Positions 1 to 4,462 of a stretch of DNA of 7,085 nucleotides are shown here, piece by piece (the stretch's first letter is position 1; each line of letters starts with the position of its first letter). The stretch lies in contig JAHZCM010000107.1 of the NCBI GenBank assembly GCA_019422905.1, forward strand, positions 1-7,085, in the 5' to 3' direction. Both the position numbers and the translations under genes were made by a program. Below the pieces are notes generated by a model, which had not been told where the DNA came from, did not search any database, and was given only the letters and a program-made list of their open reading frames with translations. Origin of the DNA: Oscillospiraceae bacterium (lineage in GTDB: Bacteria > Bacillota > Clostridia > Oscillospirales > Acutalibacteraceae).

Positions 1-265
1 ATATTGCCGAAACACCGAATCCCAAGCCGCCCATATCCCTATCCGCGATCGCCGGCAGGGACGCATCCGGATACCTTTTGTTCAGGAGAAACAGCGGCAG
101 GATAAAGATGAAAAGCCCTGCAAAAAGAAAAAGCGAGGATAAAATGTTGTCGAGAAAATTCTTGTCCCCCACCGTCTGCGAGTTGATTGTGATGCTGACC
201 ACAATGCGGGACAAAAACAACATGAGGTAAAACTGAAACGCGCTGATCTTGGTCGGCTGCTTCAA
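1..265 (-). CDS. gerAB: GerAB-type spore germination permease, N-terminal part (runs off the left edge)
   Basis: Only the first 88 codons are present. They begin with a TTG that overlaps the gerAA stop codon by four bases (TTGA), so translation is probably coupled. The visible protein opens with a short polar tail and KISAFQFYLM, matching the Is-x-x-Q opening typical of GerAB-family permeases. A first hydrophobic segment follows at about residues 11-28 and a second at about 41-62, ending in LNKRYPDASL, which corresponds to the family's conserved fP-x-x-x-L region. GerAB proteins are APC-superfamily membrane subunits of germinant receptors in the spore inner membrane; in studied receptors they take part in germinant (often amino acid) recognition. 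An ATG at codon 15 is rejected as the start because it would fall inside the first membrane helix. The 3' part and any gerAC lie outside the window. The family call rests on N-terminal pattern plus position behind gerAA. Confidence 0.82.
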   Translation of the reverse strand, partial: MKQPTKISAFQFYLMLFLSRIVVSITINSQTVGDKNFLDNILSSLFLFAGLFIFILPLFLLNKRYPDASLPAIADRDMGGLGFGVSAI

Positions 266-1719
266 AACCGCTTTTCCTCCTTTCCGGCTCCCGGCATATT
301 TTGAACCGGGTTATTTCTGGACGCGAGCCTTTTCCATCCGGCGCGGATTGCAACGTCGCGCATGGCGTGCAGACGAAACGGCGCAACCGGCGCCATAAAG
401 GGGATTTTAAAGCTGCTTTTTCCGCAGAGATTGAAAATGAGAAAGGTCAGTCCGACCAGAATGCCCCATACGCCCCAGATTCCGCCCACAACAATGAACA
501 CGAGCCGCAGCACCGCCATCTGTTCATAGAGCTTCGGAATCACATAGCCGGTAATGACTGTCATGGCAATGACGACCAGCGAGGGCGCGCTGACAAGTCC
601 GGCGGACACCGCCGTTTCGCCGATAACCAGACCGCCGACGATGCTGACGGAACCGCTCAGCGATTTCGGCACGCGCAGCCCAGCCTCGCGCATCAGCTCG
701 TACATAAAATACAGGAGTATCGCTTCCAGCATAACCGGAAACGGCGTCTGGCTTTCCGCCTCCGCCACCTTGAGCAGGAGCGTTTCCGGCAGCAGCTCCG
801 GGTTGTGCGTGGCAACGCCGACGTAAAGCCCGGGCAGGAAAATCGCAAGAAAAAATGCAATGTATTTGAGCCAGCGGATGAACGTGGCGTAAAAAGGCCG
901 GTTTGCATAATCGTCCACCGTTTGAAAGTTTTCCACGAACAGATAAGGCACGTATACCGCCGTCGGCGTACCGTCGATCAGAATGCCGATACGGCCTTCG
1001 TGCAGCTTGCCGCAGAGCGTATCGGGGCGCTCCGTCAGCCCGACGCTCTCAAAAATGGACGGGCGTTCCAGGTAGCTCGTCAGATACCCGGCGGCCAGAA
1101 CGTCCTTCAGATTGCAGGCCGCCAGTCTTTCTTTGACTTCCCGGAGGATCTCCGGATCCACAACGTTTTTCAGATAGCAAAGTGCCGCCGGCGTATGGCT
1201 CTCTTCGCCGACCGTGACCTTCTCAAATTTCAGCTCCGGCGTTTTCATGCGCCGCCGGACAAGGGAGATATTCGTCTGATACGTTTCAACAAACCCCTCA
1301 CGGGAACCGCGCTGCATAACCTCGGTGTCCGGCTCGTCCACACCGCGCTTTTCAAAGCCCTGCGTACCGAAGGCCAGCGCGTAATCACACTCGTCGATCA
1401 TCAAAACGGCAAAGCCGTTCATCAGGCGGTCCAGTACATCCGGTATCGTATACAGCTCTGCCTGCTCTACGGCGCCGAGCACATTTTCCTGAATGTAGGC
1501 CATTTTCTCCCTGCCGCCCGGCTGCAGGACGGCAGCGCGCATAATCGGATTTAAAATGCCCAGCGTCACATGCTGCTTGTTGACAAGGCCGTCCATTGCA
1601 AAGAGCGCCGCGGGCATACCGTCAATTTTGAACTCCCGCAGGATAAAATCCATTGCGTTTTCGAAAAGCCCCTGTATATACTCTGTGTTTTCGGAAAGCC
1701 TCTCCGAGATATTGACCAT
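262..1719 (-). CDS. gerAA: GerA spore germination protein, A subunit (GerAA family)
   Basis: A 485-residue protein of usual length for GerAA/SpoVAF proteins, which form the oligomeric core of germinant receptors in the inner spore membrane. The N-terminal soluble part (about 1-280) carries the family blocks MDGLVNK (42-48) and EPDTEVMQRGSREGF (129-143). The membrane part starts with a hydrophobic segment at about 285-303. It continues through PFPVMLEAILLYFMYELMREAGLRVP (326-351 region, with the conserved E-x-x-REAG-x-R-x-P), SIVGGLVIGETAVSAGLVS (359-377) and hydrophobic stretches at about 380-395 and 403-430. A basic tail ends the protein. The start is ATG 1719-1717 because a GGAAAGG site sits 7 bases upstream. 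The frame stays open back to 1818, but the ATGs at 1818 and 1806 have no ribosome binding site. The downstream permease gene favours a receptor A subunit over SpoVAF of the spoVA operon. The germinant cannot be predicted. Confidence 0.93.
   Translation of the reverse strand: MVNISERLSENTEYIQGLFENAMDFILREFKIDGMPAALFAMDGLVNKQHVTLGILNPIMRAAVLQPGGREKMAYIQENVLGAVEQAELYTIPDVLDRLMNGFAVLMIDECDYALAFGTQGFEKRGVDEPDTEVMQRGSREGFVETYQTNISLVRRRMKTPELKFEKVTVGEESHTPAALCYLKNVVDPEILREVKERLAACNLKDVLAAGYLTSYLERPSIFESVGLTERPDTLCGKLHEGRIGILIDGTPTAVYVPYLFVENFQTVDDYANRPFYATFIRWLKYIAFFLAIFLPGLYVGVATHNPELLPETLLLKVAEAESQTPFPVMLEAILLYFMYELMREAGLRVPKSLSGSVSIVGGLVIGETAVSAGLVSAPSLVVIAMTVITGYVIPKLYEQMAVLRLVFIVVGGIWGVWGILVGLTFLIFNLCGKSSFKIPFMAPVAPFRLHAMRDVAIRAGWKRLASRNNPVQNMPGAGKEEKRF
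276..283 (-). promoter_or_regulatory. Ribosome binding site for the gerAB TTG start
   Basis: On the minus strand AAAGGAGG lies inside the last codons of gerAA, 10 bases before the TTG at 265-263. The strong match to the anti-Shine-Dalgarno sequence supports the non-ATG start, although the spacing is slightly long. Confidence 0.65.
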
Positions 1720-1726
1720 CTTGACG

Positions 1727-1733
1727 CCTTTCC
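1727..1733 (-). promoter_or_regulatory. Ribosome binding site that decides the gerAA start
   Basis: Minus-strand GGAAAGG, part of a doubled AAAGG motif, ends 7 bases before the ATG at 1719-1717. No comparable site precedes the in-frame ATGs at 1818 and 1806, so the shorter 485-residue protein is preferred over the 518-residue reading. Confidence 0.65.
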
Positions 1734-1774
1734 TTTCTGCCCCGCGAAGATACGCTGGAGACGGTTCTCTTGTG

Positions 1775-1804
1775 TAGAATTTGCCGTTTGGCCGTATTTT
1801 ATAC
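1775..1804 (-). promoter_or_regulatory. Candidate sigma-G-type promoter for the ger operon
   Basis: Read on the minus strand, GTATA (1804-1800) is followed after 18 bases by AATTCTA (1781-1775). Recalled Bacillus sigma-G consensus is GHATR, 17-18 bases, CATnHTA; this fits 5 of 5 and 6 of 7 positions. Transcription would start near 1768, giving a leader of roughly 50 bases and ruling out the ATGs at 1806 and 1818. GerA operons are known sigma-G targets in Bacillus. The motif is short, so a chance match is possible. Confidence 0.4.
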
Positions 1805-1822
1805 ATGGTTTCGTCCATAATA
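1794..1822 (+). promoter_or_regulatory. Candidate sigma-G-type promoter for the DUF421-DUF4363 operon
   Basis: GTATT (1794-1798), a 17-base spacer, then CATAATA (1816-1822). The -10 fits the recalled sigma-G consensus CATnHTA at all 7 positions, and the -35 fits GHATR at 4 of 5. Transcription would start near 1829, about 26 bases before the ATG at 1855 and just ahead of the ribosome binding site. CATAAT also resembles a sigma-A -10, but no TTGACA-like box lies at the right distance. Confidence 0.4.
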
Positions 1823-1854
1823 CGCCTGAAGCCCGGAGAAAGGAATACGGAAAA

Positions 1855-2550
1855 ATGTTTATCTCACTCGTGCGCACAATAATCCTCTACCTGACGATTA
1901 TCGTTGCGGTCCGGATTATGGGAAAGCGGCAGATCAGCCAGCTTCAAACCAGCGAGCTGGTCGTGACCATGTTGATTTCCGATCTCGCGGTTATCCCCAT
2001 GCAGGACAGCGGGCAGCCGCTTTTCAGCGGAATTATCCCGATTTTTATTCTGATCGCACTGGAAGTTTTTCTCTCCGTCGTCATGCTGAAAAGCGGAAAA
2101 CTCCGCCGCATCATCTGCGGAAAGCCGGTTGTCGTCATACAGAAAGGTAAAATCGTGCAGGAAAATCTGCGCGAGCTGCGGATGAGCATTGAGGATCTGT
2201 TCGAACAGCTGCGGCAGAAGGATGTTTTCTCTCTCCGTGATATCGCCTATGCAATTGTGGAGACGAACGGCGCGCTCAGCGTCGTCAAGAAAGCGGAGGC
2301 GGACTATCTGCGCCCCTCGGACGCCGGCATCGTTCCCAAGGACGGCGGATTGGAGGTCGTCGTCGTCAGCGACGGAAGGATTTCCGGCGGTTCTCTGCAG
2401 CTTTGCGGCAAGGATACCGCATGGGTGCAAAAAACGCTGCAAAAGGAAAAGACCCCGCTGAACGAGGTCTTTATTCTCACCGTCAACATATCCGGACAGT
2501 ATACACTGATCACAAAGCAAAAAAGCAGCCGGAAGGAGGACGCAGGATGA
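1855..2550 (+). CDS. YetF-like DUF421 membrane protein
   Basis: A 231-residue protein with the usual YetF/DUF421 architecture. Three hydrophobic segments lie at about 5-21, 35-50 and 57-76, followed by a soluble C-terminal domain. Diagnostic stretches are RIMGKRQISQLQTSELVV (20-37), the ISDLA at 41-45, GKPVVVIQKGKI (89-100), LRELRMSIEDLFEQLR (105-120) and the AYAIVETNGALSVV block (131-144). The start is ATG 1855 because GGAGAAAGGA lies 10 bases upstream; the frame is open further back to 1570, but that part is only the antisense of gerAA. The biochemical role of DUF421 is not settled. Bacillus relatives (YetF, and 2Duf of the mobile spoVA2mob operon) have been linked to spore inner-membrane properties and resistance. 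It is divergent from gerAA and overlaps the next gene by 4 bases. The family call is firm; a spore role here is inference. Confidence 0.9.
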   Translation: MFISLVRTIILYLTIIVAVRIMGKRQISQLQTSELVVTMLISDLAVIPMQDSGQPLFSGIIPIFILIALEVFLSVVMLKSGKLRRIICGKPVVVIQKGKIVQENLRELRMSIEDLFEQLRQKDVFSLRDIAYAIVETNGALSVVKKAEADYLRPSDAGIVPKDGGLEVVVVSDGRISGGSLQLCGKDTAWVQKTLQKEKTPLNEVFILTVNISGQYTLITKQKSSRKEDAG

Positions 2551-2927
2551 AACGGGTAATTACCGCGGTCGTTTTCGCTGTTTTTGCAGTTGCTGTCTGT
2601 TGGCTCGGCCGTGCGCTGACCGAAAAGCATGTGGAGGAGATTTCGGATACTATGGCACAGATCGATTCTCTGCTCGAAGAAGGCGATACGGAACAGGCGC
2701 TCGAGCTCAGCCGCAGCTTTCTGAATGAGTGGGAATCGATACACGGCCAGCTATGCCTTTTTTTACAGCACGAGCATCTTGATCCTCTGGAAAGCGTCTT
2801 TGCCGTTCTGCCCTATTACATTGAGCAGGGCGAAATTTCGCTGGCCAGGTCGGAATGCAGGCTTGTACAAACCACGACCGATCATATTTTGAAAACCGAG
2901 CGAGTCACAATTGAAAACATTCTGTAA
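2547..2927 (+). CDS. DUF4363 family membrane-anchored protein
   Basis: A 126-residue protein with an N-terminal hydrophobic anchor at about 5-22 after a short basic start (MKR). The remaining residues look largely helical and exposed. The pattern fits DUF4363: a charged helix at about 27-45, EQALELSRSFLNEWESI (49-65) with the conserved Trp, the H-x-x-LDPLESVF stretch (77-86), an LPYYIEQGE block (88-96) and a closing ENIL. The function of this family is unknown. The ATG at 2547 forms an ATGA overlap with the DUF421 stop and follows an AGGAGG site (2534-2539) by 7 bases, so the two genes should be made together. DUF4363 genes next to DUF421 genes are, as far as I recall, a repeated arrangement in Clostridia, which suggests a shared membrane complex. 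I see no lipobox cysteine; C18 lies inside the anchor. Confidence 0.82.
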   Translation: MKRVITAVVFAVFAVAVCWLGRALTEKHVEEISDTMAQIDSLLEEGDTEQALELSRSFLNEWESIHGQLCLFLQHEHLDPLESVFAVLPYYIEQGEISLARSECRLVQTTTDHILKTERVTIENIL

Positions 2928-2932
2928 CGAAA

Positions 2933-2977
2933 AGCAGCGGCTCCGCCACAAAACCGGCGGAAACCGCTGTTCTTTTT
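2933..2977. terminator. Shared hairpin terminator between DUF4363 and nrdR
   Basis: CAGCGG (2935-2940) pairs with CCGCTG (2964-2969). Inside it, TCCGCC (2942-2947) pairs with GGCGGA (2956-2961) around an 8-base loop, with a small internal bulge. On the plus strand the stem is followed by TTCTTTTT (2970-2977), a good intrinsic terminator for the DUF421-DUF4363 operon. On the minus strand the same stem is followed by the poorer TTTTCGTT, so it may also end nrdR transcripts. The plus-strand T-run overlaps the nrdR stop codon. Confidence 0.85.
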
Positions 2978-3434
2978 AATTCTTGCTGTTGATAATCTTG
3001 TTCAGCTCTTCCATAAAGCTGTTGATATCCTTAAACTGCCGGTAAACCGAGGCAAAGCGAACATACGCTACCTCGTCCACCGCCTTGAGCTTTTCCATCG
3101 CGTAAGTACCGATCATATGAGACGGGACCTCGCGGTCCAGTGAATTCTGGAGCAGGGTTTCGATCTCGTCAACAATCTTTTCCAGCGTCTCCAGGGAAAC
3201 CGGACGTTTCTCACAGGCGCGCAGAAGCCCATTCAACAGCTTATTGCGGTCAAAGGTCTCGCGGGACTTGTCCTTCTTGACCACAACGACCGGAACCGTT
3301 TCAATCACTTCATACGTCGTAAAGCGCTTATTACACTTCAGGCACTCGCGGCGGCGGCGGATTCGCTCGCCCTCGTCCGTAGGTCTGGAGTCTATAACCT
3401 TGCTTTCACCATAACCGCAATAGGGGCATTTCAT
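2976..3434 (-). CDS. nrdR: Transcriptional repressor NrdR
   Basis: A 152-residue protein, the usual NrdR length. Residues 1-40 form the zinc ribbon, with ligands C3, C6, C31 and C34 and the basic stretch RIRRRREC (24-31) that contacts DNA. The ATP-cone domain spans about 49-139, beginning VVVVKKDKSRETFDRNKLLNGLLRA (49-73 region). NrdR senses ATP/dATP and represses ribonucleotide reductase operons by binding paired NrdR boxes. The start is ATG 3434, matching the universal MKCPYCG opening. A further upstream in-frame TTG at 3449 is part of the ribosome binding site region and would add five residues not seen in the family. The gene lies 86 bases after the TIM-barrel gene and has its own promoter. 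No nrd target gene is visible in the window. Confidence 0.97.
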   Translation of the reverse strand: MKCPYCGYGESKVIDSRPTDEGERIRRRRECLKCNKRFTTYEVIETVPVVVVKKDKSRETFDRNKLLNGLLRACEKRPVSLETLEKIVDEIETLLQNSLDREVPSHMIGTYAMEKLKAVDEVAYVRFASVYRQFKDINSFMEELNKIINSKN

Positions 3435-3440
3435 GGAAAA

Positions 3441-3447
3441 CCCTCCC
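3441..3447 (-). promoter_or_regulatory. Ribosome binding site that decides the nrdR start
   Basis: Minus-strand GGGAGGG lies 6 bases before the ATG at 3434-3432. Its position shows that the in-frame TTG at 3449 is not the start, since that codon precedes and abuts this site. Confidence 0.8.
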
Positions 3448-3497
3448 AAACAATATATTCCAAGTGAATATCGTTATTATACTACAGAATATTCTCG
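3448..3497. promoter_or_regulatory. Palindromic operator-like elements in the nrdR promoter (possible NrdR boxes)
   Basis: AGAATATTCT, a perfect 10-base palindrome, lies at 3486-3495 inside the spacer of the nrdR promoter. Just downstream of the -10 is the inverted repeat ATATTC-N5-GAATAT at 3455-3471. Read on the minus strand, 3463-3448 contains AATATATTGT and fits 11 of 16 positions of the recalled NrdR box ACACAATATATTGTGT. The segment 3497-3482 fits 9 of 16. The two are 34 bases apart, about three helical turns, as expected for a paired NrdR operator. The AT-rich background makes partial matches easier, so this is a proposal only. Confidence 0.3.
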
Positions 3498-3505
3498 AAA
3501 ATCAA
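3476..3505 (-). promoter_or_regulatory. nrdR: Sigma-A-type promoter of nrdR
   Basis: Minus-strand TTGATT (3505-3500), an 18-base spacer and a perfect TATAAT (3481-3476). Transcription would start near 3469, giving a leader of about 35 bases with the GGGAGGG site in it. No terminator is seen between the upstream TIM-barrel gene and this promoter, so readthrough from that gene may add to nrdR expression. Confidence 0.75.
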
Positions 3506-3520
3506 GTAAAAATATGTTTT

Positions 3521-4354
3521 TTAATCCTCAAAAATCCCCTTTGTATAGGAAAGTGCGTCTTTTAAAGCAGCGTCGTCGCGAATCGCCGGGCGATACACCT
3601 CCGTGATGATGTCGCCGGTATAGCCCACCCGGAGAAGGGCGTCCCGCAAAATGCGAAAATCATATGTGCCCTCGCCCGGAAGCAGGCAGCTCTCCGTCTC
3701 CGTGTGGTCGCTCAAATGCACATGCACAAGCTGCTCTCCCATCGCGCGGCACATTTCATCCGGCTCCACGCCGCTCCGGACCGCCTGTTTCGTATCCAGC
3801 ACAAACGCGCACTCCCGGCCGAGCTCCCTGCGCATGGTTCGGATGAAATCCGGCGATGCGCTGCGAAACAGCCGCACGTTTTCCTGCGCGACGGTTATTC
3901 CCATCGTCTGGCCGATGCAGTACAGCTCGTGATAGCGCGCACAGTATTCAGCGTCGCTCAGAGGACCGGCGCCGGTACGCTGCCCGTGCAGCACCAGAAG
4001 CCCGGCCCCGATGCGTTTCGCCGCTTCCATATATTGCTTATAAAACGCCATGCCCTCTTTCGTCCGGCGGTCATACCGTTCAAAGAGCAGCATGGATTCA
4101 AGCGCCGACGTAAACGGGTGGACCGAGCAAATACGAAACCCGTGCGCCGCCTGCATTGCGTTCAACCGTGCGCCGAACTCCGGTCCGGTTTCCGAACAGG
4201 CGTTGAAAAAAATCTCAAAAAGCGTATAACCAAGCCCGGTTAAATGCAAAAGTGCTTTCTCCGTCTCCATCGGATACAGAGAAGCCGCCGATATCCCGAC
4301 ACGCACGGGCCGACACTCCCTTTCTTCCTGATCATCGCACAAATCTTTTTTCAT
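3521..4354 (-). CDS. Sugar phosphate isomerase/epimerase-like TIM-barrel protein
   Basis: A 277-residue protein of the xylose-isomerase-like TIM-barrel / AP endonuclease 2 superfamily (COG1082 type). After a charged tail of about 16 residues the barrel opens with VRVGISAASLYP (17-28). Strand-end motifs follow in order: FEIFF (46-50), ICSVHPF (75-81), LLVLHGQR (119-126), ITVAQENV (153-160), CAFVLDTKQ (182-190), VHVHLSDH (210-217) and IITEVYRP (249-256). The likely metal-binding residues of this fold, E158, D187, H213 and E252, are all present, so it should be an active enzyme. The substrate cannot be read from the sequence and no sugar genes surround it. The ATG at 4354 is chosen; its ribosome binding site is weak (a GGCGG stretch about 7 bases upstream). 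A TTG at 4381 would add nine residues and has no better site. It is divergent from the ABC-F gene and upstream of nrdR on the same strand. Confidence 0.85.
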   Translation of the reverse strand: MKKDLCDDQEERECRPVRVGISAASLYPMETEKALLHLTGLGYTLFEIFFNACSETGPEFGARLNAMQAAHGFRICSVHPFTSALESMLLFERYDRRTKEGMAFYKQYMEAAKRIGAGLLVLHGQRTGAGPLSDAEYCARYHELYCIGQTMGITVAQENVRLFRSASPDFIRTMRRELGRECAFVLDTKQAVRSGVEPDEMCRAMGEQLVHVHLSDHTETESCLLPGEGTYDFRILRDALLRVGYTGDIITEVYRPAIRDDAALKDALSYTKGIFED

Positions 4355-4401
4355 TATATCGCCGCCGCAGCGGTTTATCAACTAAAAAACCATGAACTTT
4401 T

Positions 4402-4425
4402 CTTGATTTACCGCGCAAAATCAAG
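4402..4425. repeat. Inverted repeat in the ABC-F / TIM-barrel divergent region
   Basis: CTTGATTT (4402-4409) and AAATCAAG (4418-4425) are perfect 8-base inverted arms around an 8-base GC-rich centre. The left arm contains the -35 box of the ABC-F promoter and the right arm ends directly at its -10 box. The geometry fits a dimeric repressor site, but it could be a by-product of the promoter sequence. The region between the two divergent start codons is only 108 bases. Confidence 0.6.
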
Positions 4426-4431
4426 TATAAT
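4403..4431 (+). promoter_or_regulatory. Sigma-A-type promoter of the ABC-F/mtaB operon
   Basis: TTGATT (4403-4408), an exact 17-base spacer and a perfect TATAAT (4426-4431). Transcription should start near 4437-4439, leaving a leader of only about 25 bases, too short for the leader-peptide attenuation that controls some antibiotic-resistance ABC-F genes. Confidence 0.85.
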
Positions 4432-4462
4432 GATGGGGATTATGGATTTAGGGAGATTCACC

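Noticed and set aside
301..1554. 417-codon open frame on the plus strand opposite gerAA
   Set aside because: It is fully antisense to a clear GerAA gene, is rich in Arg/His/Gln as expected of a shadow frame, and shows no recognisable domain.
1720..1818. 33-codon N-terminal extension of GerAA from ATG 1818
   Set aside because: No ribosome binding site precedes ATG 1818 or 1806, ATG 1719 has a good one, and the candidate promoter would start transcription near 1768.
1570..1854. 95-codon upstream extension of the DUF421 frame
   Set aside because: It is the antisense of the gerAA 5' end and leader, while DUF421 homology and a ribosome binding site both place the start at 1855.
3486..3495. LexA, PerR or Fur box at AGAATATTCT
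   Set aside because: It lacks the GAAC/GTTC arms of Gram-positive LexA sites and the TTATAAT or GATAAT arms of PerR and Fur sites.
4244..4462. 73-codon upstream extension of the ABC-F frame
   Set aside because: It crosses the promoter and lies antisense to the TIM-barrel gene; the AGGGAG site and MAILTVNNI opening fix the start at 4463.
4432..4462. Leader-peptide attenuation controlling the ABC-F gene, as in some resistance ABC-F genes
   Set aside because: The predicted leader is only about 25 bases and contains no hairpin or complete small frame.
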